A DNA stretch of 64,000 nucleotides, taken from Pelodera strongyloides. Its lineage: Eukaryota > Nematoda > Chromadorea > Rhabditida > Rhabditidae. This document shows positions 27,201-41,500 of the stretch, one piece after another. The stretch spans positions 434,001 to 498,000 of the forward strand of contig JAANDG010000005.1 of assembly GCA_036852015.1 (NCBI GenBank), written 5' to 3'. Each line of letters starts with the position of its first letter. Position 1 is the stretch's first letter. The position numbers and the translations under genes are program-made. Below the pieces are notes generated by a model. That model worked only from the letters and a program-made list of their open reading frames with translations, ran no database searches and was not told the origin of the DNA.

Positions 27201-30200
27201 AAGCACTTGGTGTCTATCACAATCTCTTTGTTATTTGAGCTTTATTTCATTGCACAAAGGGATCAACATACGAAAATGTTGGTGACACTGTGACACTGCA
27301 GTCGGCTTTCCGCACCCTCCGTCAAAGTCTCTTCCTTGTTCATAATACGTTTTCCAGATGGGAACAACGGTTATTCGACTACTCCTCCTCATTCCAGAAT
27401 CCTCTTCTAAATATGACATGTTCAAGTGATGGAATGATATCCAAAGAGGTGCTTCATTGTTGTCGATTGCAGTATACTAAACTCCCATTTTTTTATTTGT
27501 TGTCTAGTTATACTCGTAGATTACAGTATAGTTAGAATATATAGACTATGATTCATGCTTTACAGAATACCTAGAATTCCAAATCTTATTTCCCACTACC
27601 AAAGGTAAGTTTTACTGAAGTCAAGCAAGTAAAAATCATATGAACTTCTCCCTCTTCAGGTGCGCAGAAACGGAATGAGTTGCATGCCGTACTTTTCTCT
27701 ATCCGTTGTAATGGTCTACATATTCATCTTTATCTCCAATAAGTAATGCCTTTCAGTTTTTAATTTATGGACTTTAAAATTGATATCAACAGCAGGAAAT
27801 GACATCGCATAAGTTTGGTTGCTACGTTGTGCATGTGATTTTCTACAATTACTTGTTCATACTGTTGTTTAGAAAGTATACGGTATGTAAATGCTGTATT
27901 TTAGAAGGTTTTTCCGTATTTTAGAAGAGCGCACATGTCTACCGTACACAATGGAGTTATGGCATTCCTTGGCGTTATTGGACCGCTTATGGCAGTGGCT
28001 ACTACGTAAGTTTCAATGTTTCTGTTTAGTCCCTCCTACTTTGCACCAATAAAAAAAACAGTATGGCAACGTAAGTCAACTTTTTGTTCAACGTCAATAT
28101 TGTAGAAATAAAGGACACCTCCCCTCCGCATATCGCAAGTATATGTAGTAACAGTGGTAAGATCCAATAGGAGCCCACTTTATACCTCTTATGTTTAAAT
28201 GGAGAACCTACACAAATAATAGAAAATGAGACGAGAGATGACCGCATCCTTTTAAGGTTCTGCATTCTGTTTCTGCTTGGTTTCGCTTTCAATGCTATCA
28301 CATTAGTGATGCCTTTCCTCATAATTGGAGTAGGAAGTGATGATGTGTTCATCATAATTCACGCATTCAGAAAGACAAATAATGAGCCTAACCTGGAAAA
28401 GAGAATCGGTAAGCTCTGAATAAAGCATCGTGGACGACTGAATTCTTACGTATTTATGTTAATTTACTTGAGTTTAGCTCGTATTTTTATTGTAATTTAT
28501 GTTCATTTGCATAAGCTACATCGAAATGCTGGTGTAGTCGATCTGTTTCAAAAACCGGCCATAGATTTTAATCTTAATGGGACAGGCCCATCAAAGTAAA
28601 CCTATATTTACGATGCGTCCATAGTGACTATCAAGCATTTTTATTACAATATATACTAACTATATGTCACATTTATTTGCCGTGGAAAACTTTTTTTCCG
28701 ATGCGTTCAGCTTAAATGTATACCGTAAAGCCGCAAACATCCTTGTCGTCAATGCAAATTTATCGTGAAATTATAATGCGATTAAAATTTGCATATATAG
28801 CTTTGAAATCTGCAGTTTTATGGTATACATATGCGTTGAGCACATTGGAAAAAAAAGTTGTCTAGGGCGAATAATGGTGAAATTTAGTTTGTATATATTG
28901 TAATAAAAATGCTTGATAGTCATTATGAACGTATCGTAAATATAGGTTTATTTTGATGGCCTGCCCCTTTAATAGCATTGTGGCTCGCCGCGCAGGTTCA
29001 CGTGACTAATGCTACTACTAATTGTAACGCCATCTTATTTTCATAGTCGGCTGAGTCGGCTCACTGCCTGATCCTGATGTTGAATAGTTTTGAGCATATT
29101 ACTTGATTCCTAGCGCAGTTACTCAAGGGAACGTCGTTGTACGATATACTTTTTGAAACCACGTGTCTTTTCGCTTGATGTTTTAGTGTACTGTAATCAC
29201 TACATCCATAAACCTCCCTGCCATTTCAGCTCATGCAATGGAAGAAGCGGGACCCTCAATTACAGTGACTTCTATCACGAATTGTCTTTCTTTTGGAATC
29301 GGAGCTCTGACTCCCACCCCAGCCATCTCCACCTTCTGTTTGTACACGGCAGTCGGCGTGGCAATTGACTTTGTTTATCAGGTATAGTTAGCGTAGTTGT
29401 AAGGCTAACAATGGTCCATTATTGACATTGGCTCGTACATGTGGATTTCACAGTAACATACAGAGTTGAGCTTTCCTCCTCTCCCCTCAGAGAAGAGAAA
29501 GCAAATTTTCATATAGAATCAAAGGAAACATATCAACATTACAATTATTATTACTCTAGTTAACATTCTTCGTCGCTGCCCTTGTATATGAAGAAAGGAG
29601 AGTGGAAAAAGAGACCAGGCTGAGGAAAAAGGCACTGGAGGAGAAGAAAGCTGCGTGAGTGGAATAATAGGTTATGATTTATTCCCTTTTATACTTATTT
29701 TCTTGATTTTATTGAAACTGCAGTTGCATGCAAGATAAAGGGGACGCCGCTCTATTGCGGGAGACGTGTCCAGCTCTCTGATGCTTCCTATTCGGTAACC
29801 CGTCGTGAAAGGCTTGGCAAGATAGTTTCGCTTGATGAATACGTCATAGAAGGTTTACGTCTGCACTACACGCTCCAGAAGGAAGCCTGACACTATTATA
29901 AAACGTGTAGGACCTAAGGAAGCATGGCACTATTATAAAAAGTGCACAACCTAATGTCTAAGAATACCTAATGCCTAACAACAAGAACCTAGCTAACAAA
30001 CTGTCGTAATCACCTTTATCACCTTTTCAGCAAGATATACAGCAGTCAAATATCGTGCGAGGGTGAAGTTCGCAAGAAAAATAAGGACGGAATAGTGAGC
30101 CGATATTGCAGAGTACTCAAGCTGTGGCAGGTAAACAGTGGCTTGAAACAAGAATAATTGTTCAAAGGTTACTCGTTTAGTTCATAGTAATTGTCACATG

Positions 30201-33200
30201 CTAGAAGTACAGTTCGAAGAAGAGCACTGTTGTTATCAGGTTTCTTACTTGCTAGATGAAACATCGGGTTATATAGAAGTGTCCTATATTATGGGTTTTG
30301 TCCTATATTGTCAGATATGCACATATTATAAAAATCTTATACAAAAGTGTTCTATTTTACGGGTGTCCTGTATAATTCTTGGAGGTATCATTTATTCGAT
30401 TTGGAACTTTTTTTATAATCATATACAAGTTCTTAGACACGGACTGTCCTTCTATTCATCTCGCTCGGCTATTGGTTGGTCTCCTATCAAGGCTGCATTC
30501 AAATGGAAATCAAGATGGAGACTACAAATTTAGTACTCAAGGACTCGCCGTTGAATAACGTCAAACACATCTATGAGGAGTATCTTTGGAGAGAGGGACA
30601 ATTGGTAAGGTATTACTCAATTATATAATATTTATTTAGACTATGGAGTTTTTTAGCTTGTGCACGATATAAGGTGGCTCAGTACTCTCACGTGTACGAT
30701 TTTCCAGCACCCAGCTAGTAGACGCTCTTATATCGACGCTTCAATGTAATGTTCACGTCGCACCACTAGAAGTATCACACCGTTTTGGAGATCTTTGATC
30801 AAATTTTTCTGTCATTTCATCGACTTTAAGGTGTTCGTGTTCGTCAACAACCCTCCGGATGTCTCCACCTTTGATGGTCAAAGTTCGATGTTCTCTTTGG
30901 TGGATCAGTTCGAGAGGCTTCCATTCTCAATGGGAAAGAATTCCACTTCCTTCTGGCTAAGATCGTTCCTATCACAGGTCGGCACCATTTTTTGGTTATT
31001 ATTAATTACACTATAAATAAATGGTGACGTCACAGTAGCAGTCACAGTGATAATTTGTATCTTAAATCAGACTTGTATGATTAGGTGCTAATGCACGCTT
31101 GTGTGTTAGTGACGATCGTGTCCAGCTGCCGGGTTTACAGTGCTCGGCTAATTACAATTTCCGCTTACCTTTACACATGTCCCTCATTTGATGTCTGAAT
31201 TGTATTTGGGTTTTAATTATATATGTTTCTGTGCGCATCCTTGTGATGTAATAAATTATTAAACGAGTATACCCTCGCCTTATTTCAGCGCACCCTCTAC
31301 GTGAGAAACAATGAAACTTTTTATAATCTGCTTGGATCGTGGATGGAGGTGAGAATGAGTTTGACCGCTTGATTTTGTTACAAAAAATGTCTTTTAATAT
31401 GAGCATGCTAAAAATACTAATTAAACCTGTTGCCAAATTAATAATTTAAATTGAATACAGGACCCAGAAAACGGAGGATCAAGGTGGAATGATATGGTTC
31501 GATTGGAAAAGAACGGCGACAATGTGACAGGCATACAGGTACTAAATATTAAACATAATAAGTTGTTGTCCTCACCATCCTTACTTTACTGTGTCATAGA
31601 CTTTCCTCATAACACATGGCAGAGCAATAATTACAGTAGTGGAGACTAGCATAGATTGTTTCGATACACAGTAATCTTACGGCAACAGGTTCATAAATAA
31701 CAATGACATAAGAAATTGGTTCCAGAAATTCATGTTTGCCACTGCATGTGCAATGGGCGACCAGACAAGTTGGAACACACGCGGACGACTGCAGAAGCTA
31801 TGGAGAGGAGTTGCGGCACAGTATTCCGAATTCAACGTTAGCGTCTTCCAGGTACATAGTTTTCCAGTGCTCCTATTGATGTACTAGGTTTCCACCTTTC
31901 AAGGTTTGAACAGCGCCAACAAAAAAATTAGCTGAAACAAGGGTTGTGACCTTTTAGCTTGGAAACTTTAGCCTCGTATACCTATACCCTAATACTCATA
32001 TGCTCACGTAGAAAACAGAATACCGTAACAAGTACTGAATCCCTGCCAGAAATTCTTAAAATTCACCATTGTTGCAGCCCTACTCGTACTACGTGGATCA
32101 AATCGATTCCATTGGCTCAACAACACTTTCGACGGTTATTGTGGCTGCTCTGACGATGGATATTGCCTGCTTCCTAATGATTCCCTCCGCGAGTAGTATT
32201 CTGTCAAGGTACGAGTTTCATGGAAAAAATTTAAACTAGTACGCAAACATGGTTATTTACTATCGAAAATTGTGTTGTCCATTTCGCGTATGAAATGTGC
32301 ATATTTATTACCGTTTCAGTACTGTGGCCATGGTGTCGATCAATATTGGTGTGTTCGGACTCCTCTCACACTGGGGTGTCAACCTCGATCCCATCACAAT
32401 GTGCACTACTCTCATGTAACCATTTTATTTGTTAAATTTTATCTGGGCCTAACTTCTACCAATTTGTAAAGCGAAAGGAAACACACATTACCTGGAACGT
32501 GGGCCTTCCTGAAAACTCGGGTACTAGTTAGAGCATGCTAAACAGATGCAGATCTATCGAATTTATCTTTAGTTCGAACCATGCTTTCCGTCGTCTTTTT
32601 CTCGGCACTCCCTACTAATTGTATAGATTATTTACAATTAAAAACAATTAGGTCAATTGGTTTCTCCGTCGACTTCACTGCCCACATCAGCTATCACTAC
32701 TACAGAAACCCAGTCACATGGACAACAGACGAACGATTGGCAGATGCATTACGGTATGGTACGCATGACCAAATTACTATATCGGGTAAATAGCTAATCT
32801 GACTAGGGTGCAGAATTTAAGCTTCTTTCTCCGAAAATAATTAGACTAAAATTGCGCAGTATTCTCACGCAGTTGCATACACTATACGGAATACCCCCAC
32901 CCATACGCTTCAAGACCCGGTTGTTATACCGCTTTAACTAATCACCACCTCTTTTGCTTATAGGTCAATAGGTTGGCCAATGATCCAAGCTGGGTGCTCC
33001 ACAATTCTATGCGTCACACCACTACTTCTAGTCGACTCTTATATGGTATGCGTTTTAAGGTTTACCTTGCTTATGCAGGCTTCGCTGCTTTGCCCGGTTT
33101 AGGACAGACGTTGCAGGCTTCGCTGCTTTGCCCGGTTTAGGACAGACGTTTGTAGTCTGGCTGTTGCGGAAGACGCAATTCTTGTACTGAACACGATCTA

Positions 33201-33811
33201 CGATTATTTTGTTTCAAATTCAATAAGATCATTTAGGTACGTGTTTTCTGGAAGACCATTTTCCTAGTCATCACCCTTGGACTTCTGCATGGAATTGTAT
33301 TTTTGCCAGCCTTCTTGCTTACGGTCAGTGTCCGTTTATTGTTATTAATGTGCTAAAAATCAACAACCTCCGGCTACCGTAACGTTCATCATATACCCTC
33401 ATCGTTGGGCCCCTCAGCTACACGATGCGCATTTACTTCACTGTGCATCATTTGAGCTTCTCCAAACTCGGAGTCAGTATTACCAAATTCTCGACGACCT
33501 CGCCCCTGTTTAGATCTACTTAAATCTCTTTTCAGGTGAGCCGTGGCCAACAAAAGGTACACGATAGTTCCGCCAACGAAGGAGACTTCCCTTCCAGTAA
33601 TAATAAATCAGACTCTTCACTGGAAACACAGTTATCTACAATTGATAGTATCACTTACGATAATGAAGATTATATAAAGGAAGAAGACAGTAACGACGCT
33701 AGCGTACAGCACGAAGACAGTAACGATGTTAAGGACGTTAAAGAAGACTACGTTAAGAAAACAGATCAACAACCACCACTAGTACCCGCACACCAGCGAA
33801 GAAGTGGTTAA
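21237..33811 (+). CDS. Patched-related (PTR) membrane protein with sterol-sensing domain, 25 exons
   Basis: The product would be a 12-TM RND/Patched-family membrane protein, used in nematodes for cuticle and membrane traffic. Exons: 21237-21310, 23559-23648, 23945-24038, 26082-26165, 26500-26586, 26671-26838, 26941-27002, 27358-27448, 27660-27742, 27925-28005, 28257-28408, 29230-29381, 29560-29654, 30031-30130, 30437-30604, 30831-30977, 31289-31348, 31461-31538, 31726-31851, 32078-32208, 32320-32415, 32652-32753, 32964-33045, 33237-33323, 33536-33811. Together they make 2766 nt (921 aa), near the usual PTR length, with all junctions in phase. TM1 is FLWIPILVTVASCVGL (about 30-45). The sterol-sensing domain covers about 260-437 and carries GVGSDD at 329-334; the matching C-terminal half has GFSVDF at 743-748. 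Two luminal loops contain Cys and NxS/T sites. The C-terminus is acidic and ends QQPPLVPAHQRRSG. The ATG at 21237 is the last before exon 1's donor; an in-frame upstream extension from 21075 is possible. Confidence 0.94.
21921..22410. mobile_element. Palindromic TTAA-ended MITE-like element inside PTR intron 1 (family 4)
   Basis: It begins TTAAAGGGATAGTTTCATC and ends with the inverted copy CTATCCCTTTA. The arms of about 200 bp include ATTGATAATAGCACAAATAT and its inverse, and ATCGGAAGCCAAAATCTAAA and its inverse. The total is about 490 bp with no coding capacity. It lies in a 2.2-kb intron, so it should be removed from mRNA. Confidence 0.86.
24369..24428 (+). CDS. Possible alternative terminal exon of the PTR gene
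   Basis: Within intron 3 (24039-26081) an ATTGCCAG acceptor is followed by an open frame in the same phase as exon 3. It gives RGKWLTDPDTAVNMKEIGE and then TAA. Joined to exon 3 it would yield a short soluble or single-TM product. The main model skips it, because exon 4 continues the family alignment directly. Support is only the acceptor and the phase. Confidence 0.25.
   Translation, partial: RGKWLTDPDTAVNMKEIGE
28420..28573. mobile_element. Partial family-3 palindromic element in PTR intron 11
   Basis: Contains GCATCGTGGACGACTGAATT, TTTAGCTCGTATTTTTATT and GTTTCAAAAACCGGCC, then TTTTAAT. This matches one side of the 55917-56093 and 34767-34937 copies. It lies immediately before another palindromic element. 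Confidence 0.65.
28574..28982. mobile_element. Palindromic TTAA-type element in PTR intron 11 (family 5)
   Basis: The left end TTAATGGGACAGGCCCATCA pairs with the right end TGATGGCCTGCCCCTTTAAT. The arms include AAGCATTTTTATTACAATAT and its inverse. It is about 410 bp with no open frame. Confidence 0.8.
33074..33149. repeat. Exact 38-bp tandem duplication in PTR intron 23
   Basis: A 38-bp GC-richer unit beginning TGCAGGCTTCGCTGCTTTGC and ending GGACAGACGT occurs twice head-to-tail without mismatch, which indicates a recent duplication. It lies between the exons ending 33045 and starting 33237 and should be spliced out. Confidence 0.95.
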
Positions 33812-35511
33812 CTACGTATTAATCCTCTCTCTCAACTCTTAGGCACTTAGGTTCAACAAACAATCTTGATTAAAGTGATATTGCACGTGGTTCCGAGTTC
33901 CGACACCCTTGTGGAAGAGTCGACTACTGTAAATTTGCATATAAAATATGGTTATCTAATTATTATCCTGTATAAATTATAAACCACGTGTTATATCACA
34001 TTAAAGGTACCACTGATTCTTTTGATAGAAATTAATCAAATGAGAACGTGTTGAAAACGCATTTTCCTAAACATGATTGATCTTATTAAGCCCCATATTG
34101 CTCAGGTCCTTCACTTATTTATTGTTATTTATAGGAACCATTGCTTACTGGTATAATTATCAACTTCACATGAATAATCATAATTTATGCGTTAGCTAGC
34201 CTAGACTAACCTTCGATTATGCACACTTCCTATACCAAAGCTTTACACTACAGTATTTCATGCTCATCACATTATGCACACTTAATTGCATTTTATTTAG
34301 TTCAGATACGCAATTACCCTAAAGGTGCTTTTTTTCAATCAGTCAACCAGTCAACGCCTTCCAAGTATAATGACAATTAATACCGGTGCTCTTTACTGCT
34401 AGAATAACCCGCGTCTTTCTAGGCATACTGTATCTTTCACATATTTTAGGTTTCATATTTTGTTACAAATAAACAAATTTAAAAAAAATGTTTATGTGGA
34501 CCCGTACACTCCGTACAGTACTTCAACGAACGGACAACATATAAACTTCACCACACTTCGAATTCTAAAACGTCTCAAACGGCAACAATCCTCATTCAAT
34601 AACTACATAAACAAAAGTGGTCACTAACAAGACTACAAAAAGTAACAACAGAATAACAGAGTCAATTATTCACCTAATAAACAAACGCTTAGTGGTTCGA
34701 CACATATGAGGACTGGATCAGCCTTTCAAACATAGCCAGTGGATAGTGTAGTGCCACGACTTCCAGTTAAAGCGAAATACCGGCCGGTTTTTGAAACATA
34801 TCGAGTAGACCAGCATTCTTATCCATCTTACGCAAACGAAGATAAATTAGAATTAAAAATCGAGCAAATTAGCATAAATACGTGAGGATTCAGTTGTCTA
34901 CAGTGCGTTTCGCAAACCGGCCGGAATTTCGCTTTAACACAAAACTAGCTAATTAGTAAAGTCCAGCTAATGAGCTAATATGTGATAAGAATCTTTGCAA
35001 TACCGATCCGAGTAAAACAAAGATAACAGATAACAATAACTAACAAGTAACAAGTAACAACAAACACATTCCTAGCGTATATAATCCAGTGAGCAGTTAA
35101 TTGAACTCTAACCAACAAAATACCAACGCAATTTTAACAGAATGAGCTGACAAACAACATAAGCATAGTGTATAGGGACAGAAGGCCAAAGGTGAAGGAA
35201 GATTAATCAACATTATCAACATCTAATATCAACAATCAACATTTAGCTAAAAAAAAGTAAAACATCAACACTTAGCTAAAAAGTAAAACCGAATTTCTCA
35301 TAACAAGTAACAAAAAGTACAATTGATTCGTAGGACACCAATACAAAGAGACAGACAGAACACAGAACTATCCAGGGGGAGTGAGACAGGATAACAGTTA
35401 GTAATAAAAAACTATGTGTTAATGTGTATGTGTAACAGGCGACTTTCCGCCAATGAATGCTCCTACCTACATAATCGAAATCATATGAGTTTAACTAAAA
35501 AAACCTGAATT
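33812..35511. other. Intergenic region between convergent PTR and exonuclease genes
   Basis: About 1.7 kb holding both 3'UTRs. It is AT-rich, with several TAACAAGTAACAA-like stretches near 35040-35070, one AATAAA near 34467 that could serve the plus-strand gene, and the palindrome at 34767-34937. No additional coding region was seen. Confidence 0.6.
34767..34937. mobile_element. Short palindromic TTAA-ended MITE-like element (family 3, best copy)
   Basis: A 171-bp element that begins TTAAAGCGAAATACCGGCCG and ends CCGGCCGGAATTTCGCTTTAA, with TTTTTGAAAC and inverse GTTTCGCAAA inside the ends. Related copies are at 19804, 28420, 55620, 55917 and 61806, making this the most frequent element family in the window. 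Confidence 0.85.
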
Positions 35512-38500
35512 TTACTGTTTCACCCGCATATACGCAATCGATCCCTTTGCACTGCTCAGTATCACAATGACCAGTGCATTTCGGGCTGACGACCGCACAA
35601 TGCTTTCCACCTAAACAAACGCATACTACTAATCCATAGCAAGCGACAATCCACGAAACAGACAATAACTATACCGGTAGATCGAAAGGTCTAGTAGAAT
35701 TTACTAAATGATACCGTGACAGTAATAGTGAGCCCTTTTCTACAAATTTCTGGAGACAATAATCGTGATAACGTTCATTCTTACTGTTTTCTACATACCG
35801 AAGAACCCAACGCAAATTCGGCTAGTATACAGAATAAAGTTGCTTTAGTTTTAATTGTTCTAATGTGAAGAAAACAAACGTAAACATCATAACGCCTCAC
35901 CTGTTCATTTACTTCCTGGGAAATAAGCGAGTAGTCCCGGTGACAATTTTCAAAGTCCAGTTCCGTTAAACATAGCGCATGACTCAGGACATCAGCGCTC
36001 ACCTAAACACACACACATAATGACCTGTTTGCAATAAGTTAGGGTTAGCTAATAGAATGAGATTGAAAACAAAAAGTAATATTCTAATACTCCACAAAAT
36101 GTCGAATGTCACAGTTACAGATTGTTAGAACGAGAAAGAAGAAGAGGAAAACTACAGAACTACAATCCGTAACCGGCTAGTTCACAAGTATCGTCTATGC
36201 TTCTTGGCTTAAACTTTCAATGAATCAGAGGAAACTGGCAAAGAAAAAAGAGTTAAATATAAACGACAAATTCCTACAAGTGCTCACCTCGTCAACAAAA
36301 TCAGCTTGATCCTTGAAGCTCTTCGGATCAAGAACGGAAATCCTGAAATTTGAAATATTAACTATGTATATCCGAACCAATGATATGTGATATCAAATAC
36401 AAATATACAATAAAGTACCAGAGCTGAATGCCACACCGGATAGCCCGTTAATCATTTTAAGCGTATAATGTTTGTCATCAAACCACAGTTTAACCGTTAG
36501 TCAATATCTTCCGCGGGAAGAAATCAAGATCTAGAAACAAGTTTTTTTATTGTTAAATTCTGATACGAGGAGATGTTCTGTTGTACAGCTCTCTCTTTCT
36601 GAACCAAAACCTACAATTTACTGGTCGGTATCTGTGTCTCCTTCAAACTGTGTAGTGCAACAAGTGCCGTCTTTTTCGTGTCCGCCAAATAATAATTGAG
36701 TGGCCGGGTTTTCGTGCACTGATCGACCCTCACAGCTTTTCTAAAAGTGGACTTTTAATTTTAGGAAATGATGATTTCCTTTTAGATAAAAACTAGACAG
36801 GGAAATTTCAATGTTAAGTTTATAAGGATAGTTTTCACAGTTGTCGAGTGGTCCGTGGTTCTCAGGAATTACAATTCTTAGTCAAGCGTTGCCAAAAAAC
36901 CACCACGCCATGTCCATGACTCCATGATGAACAACAATATTACAGTATTACCATGGCAAAGATACAACACGACTTACGCCCAATCAAAAGAAGCATCGGT
37001 ATCCGCTCTAGTCTCCACGTATTTTGTGGTCGAAAGACAAAGAACACACTTCTTTGGTGGGAAAACCTAAACGATTTCATAATTAGATAAGTTCGTCAAG
37101 TTGAGTTTTTCTTGCAATTAGTGCGTACATTCGTACTTTTTAATTTCATCGCTAACAAAGTACACAGTCTAACAAGTCTAGCGGATGACATTCGTTATAA
37201 CAGAATTTCGAATCCTTATGAAAAAACCCTAAACACGTTGCACATTTTGATATTCAAAATGCAAATAAGCTGACCCTTGGACCAACTCTCAGCATACCAC
37301 TTACTACTTGTCATAAAAAAAGGAAAATTCACAAAAAAGCGCACCTGACAGGGACAATTCAACACTATGCAATCCATTCCGATCCTCTCTCCGCAAGAAC
37401 ACAAGTTGGGCCTGAACATTCAAATATTGGACTATCGCTCAAGAAAAGAACATAAACCCGGAAAAAAACCACCACTGGGGTGGGCAAAAATCATAAACAC
37501 AATTCCAAACAGTTCCAAACTATTACAAACACAAACAAACAATAGGCTCAAGCAATTACAGGAGGCTGATTCAAATTTGTATATTAGTGTGGAACTAACG
37601 CACCATCATAAACAGTTCTGTGTTCCCACTGATAAGCTCAACGATCAGATATACTTATGGGCAAGATTTACAACACTCATGCCTAAGCCCCTAAATATTA
37701 AATTCATAGCCCCGGCCCCGGGGATTTCTACTTTTTTCCTCATCATCAATCTGAACAAATAAAACTTACAATGCTCGCTTCACTGGTGTCAATTCATCTA
37801 AACAAATCTTCTTGGCTTGAGGACCATCTGGATTGCCGCACTTCTTCAACGCCTGAACTAAGAACTATTAAATAGCGTCAAGGTAGATCTTCGAGCATTT
37901 ACCTACCTTTTACTATCTATATTAAGATACCTTGACTAGCTATATCTTCTCCCATAATGGATCGCATCTCAACAATATTAAATAGTGAGTAACTCCAACT
38001 AATTCAGACTAGTAGACGGAATGGAAGGCATCAGCATGAAAAACAGTGTTGTTATATCGTTTATACTTGGTTTCGCTAAATATCTCTGTATCTTTAATGA
38101 GAGGAGATCAAGCCAAGCCTAAAAATTATTGATTAAATCGCCACCTGTTCATTCTCCCATTTCTTGATATACGCATCATAACTCCATCCAAACAGCATAT
38201 TTCCAAAAATCAGCCTAGAGAAAGATCGTGAATTAAAACGAACAGATAGCAAAACCAACATATTTTTTTAACCAGAACTTGAGAATTGAGAATATTATAA
38301 TACAGAACCTGAGTCTCGCATATCGATATCACTTGACTAATTTGATTTCAGACTTACAATCAGCACTATCAGCAGCAATTCAACGAAAGAAAAATTCGAG
38401 ACAAATGAACATGTGTAATGCTAGAAAGCTTCGGTATATCACGTTAAGAAAAGACGAACCCATGTTCGAGTTTCTTCTGTGCAAGTCTCATCGCAGCCCA

Positions 38501-41500
38501 ACTGTCTTCCACAGAACAGTGACCACGTCCGCTCTTAAACTTTTATATTAATTTACGAAAGAATAAAGGGTTTGGAACCTCCTTTAACATGGTGATTCGG
38601 TTCTTGAACCTCCGTCAACAAGGCGATCTAATACACTATTTTGCTCTCAACTATAGACACAAATGTTTAAATAAATAATGAAATGAAGTCACATACAAGA
38701 AACCAGTAAAGAGTAAAGAGTAAACGTTAAACAATATTTTCAAAACCTGGTAACCAAAATCGTACCTGAATTTCTTCATCGAGAAATAGATTGACTAGAT
38801 TTTTGAGTGACGTCCGAGACCTTGAACCTCCTGTGACATTGTAGCATCGACCCACGTCGATTATGTACCTGGATTTGATTATTATATTCCTCCCTCTTCA
38901 CTCTTCATAGCGACTAAGGGCTAAAAAACGCCGGGCGCAGGCGCAGGACACAATCCCCCATCAAAAGAGATGGTCTCTTTAGCTTAGTGGCTGAAACATC
39001 ATACTTCTACGACGCGTAGACGTAGTCAAGAGAGAAATGCAAGTAACCTTAACCTTGATGAATAGATCAAGGCACCAGTTTCGATATCAAGGCACCCCGT
39101 TACAAGAACAAAACCTACGGATGACTCATGCGCAGAGCTCGCAAATCAAATTCCAGTGAGTGTCCTACCAAAATTGCGTCAGGCGAGAGCACTGCCCGGA
39201 GGGTTTCCTGAAACGTAAGAGTACAAAGAGACAAAGATTTAAAAAAAATAGCCTTAAACGAAAGTGCGGCGCTAATCTGGCATCTGGCACACGGTTCGCG
39301 CAAAGCTGGCGCTGCTCTAATGAACACAGTTGGCAATCTCAACTAAACGACGTAATCTATAAGGAATACAGGGATACGTAGCTCCTCGACGCCCTCGACG
39401 GTCAAGAAGCCAATCAGTAGTGTAGATAGCTGATACGCAATCTTACCACTTGCCACTGATTATGCCCATGTTCAGATAAAAAGCTAACCTGTACATCTTC
39501 GAGACTAACGTTCGCATGCTCCATCATTTCCGGGGTAATTCCACTGAATTTCGTCACATAGTTCTGAAACATACAATACGAAAAAAGTCCATCATTTACA
39601 TTTTCAATTCAATAATTCAATTCAGCTAATCAAAAACTTTAGATAAGACAATATCCCCCATCCCCACCCGTACCGTACGAGTACGTAGACACCATGCAAA
39701 CAAAATACAAAGCACAGAGCATAGTGAAAACCCTTAACGTTAAAAAATACACACAAGTACATCGTATATAAGAAAGCTGGTAGGCTAATATATTATATAT
39801 TTGTTTGCTATAATCAAGAAAATGAAAATAAGTAAACTAAGAAACTGACCGTGATCGGATGCTTCGTTTGAACGAGAGTATCGAGAACCACTGAACCGTC
39901 CTCACGTATCTAAAAGCAGCGTCTTCACGAACGGAGTAACAGCCAGGTTTTAAAGAACTTGGGGATTGCTATTGTCCGCATCTTAACGGGGAACGTGGAT
40001 ATAAAACTAACAAAAATAACAGCACTACTGACTACTGACCATCCGAAAGGAGAAGTTGTACAACTTACAATAGAGCATACTGTATATGTATATACTAACA
40101 ACTAACAACATATTAAAGAAAACCAAACGAGATACAAACAAAATTACCAGCGAAATCCGAGTCAGCTCACTGGCTTGCTGAGAAGTTATGCACATTTCAC
40201 AGTCAAGTGCAAATAGTGGTGAATCTTCGCGAATTGGGGAATACCTAAAATAGCAAGGTCAGATCGTCAGATGTCAGATTTAACAGAAAATGTGCATACG
40301 CATACAAAATGTCGACGTTCGTTAGTACCGCAAGGCCTAACTAAGGAACATAATATTAGTAACCAGTAACCAGAAAGATATCACCGCCGTAGTCGACTAC
40401 GCAGGCCATACTTCCAAAAAGGGGGCATATTTGTATTAGGTTTCTGATGAGTTTCGTGTACAACAGCTTAACTCATCATGTTGATGTTGAGTATTGTATA
40501 GTGGAACGCCGGTGACTGTGACGGCTAACCATCTCGCCGGCGGGCTCAGAGTAAGACTCACATTTCTTTCGTTGGAACGATTCCATTCCCATTGGGAAAG
40601 GGGTAATCGTAATCTGCCATATCCATTCCACTCAGCAGGAGATCAGACTTCAGTCTTCCCTTCTTCTCCTCATTACTCAATGGATCAAGTTTCTGAAAAA
40701 GTGTTTATTTAACATTCCAAATATTGAGCGGAATGATCGGTGATTTTAAAATACTAAAGGGTTTTAGGTTACTAGGGTCTAAGTCTAGTGTGGCGACTGG
40801 AGGGCGGCAAGGCGGACAAATTTGCATATAATGCAATGTACCAGAATTCACTTATCGAGCTTACGTTGCAAAACAAGCTAACAATAAGTGTTTCAAGCTT
40901 CCAGGACGATGATTATGAAAAAATATCACATACACAGAAATCCACAATCCACTGTAGACTGTATCAGCAGAACATGAAAAAAAAACGGAAACATGTTAGT
41001 TTTTTTAGAAGACCTACCAAAAGTTTCTCCTTTAACTGTTCTCGTACGCTAACCGGGACACTGAGAAACCCATTCCAGAATGCTTCGCGGTCGTAGATCT
41101 AGAAAGGTGGTATTGGTATTCTTCAGTGAAGCCAGAGATTACGAAAAATCAAGCAAAGTCAACGCGAGCATGGCTGCACTGCGAACTGAGCGCGCACTAA
41201 ATAAACTTATAGGGTAAATTCAATACAAAAAGTCAAAGATGGCTAACTTTACCTCAGAATCTGTCTTGAAAAAGGTCTTGTCGAAGAACGTATCCAGAAA
41301 TGGATGCTCTTGATAACTGTCGGAGTTGATCTGTTGTAGCGAAAATTAGTAGAGGAATGTGGAATTACCACGTTAGCTCAGCATAAATACCGAACGTTGT
41401 TTTAGTCAATTAAGTAAAACATTGTTAATCAGCAGAATCAGAAGAAAGGAAATTTCATTGATAGAGAACTAGAACGCAGAACAACACAGAAAAAAAAACT

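Noticed and set aside
27575..27604. A 30-bp micro-exon in the PTR gene
   Set aside because: It has splice-like ends and is in phase, but omitting it lets exon 8 (ISKE) run directly into VRRNGMSCMPYF, which fits the family better.
37367..37762. 131-codon plus-strand ORF
   Set aside because: It lies antisense to exonuclease exon and intron sequence and has no domain features.
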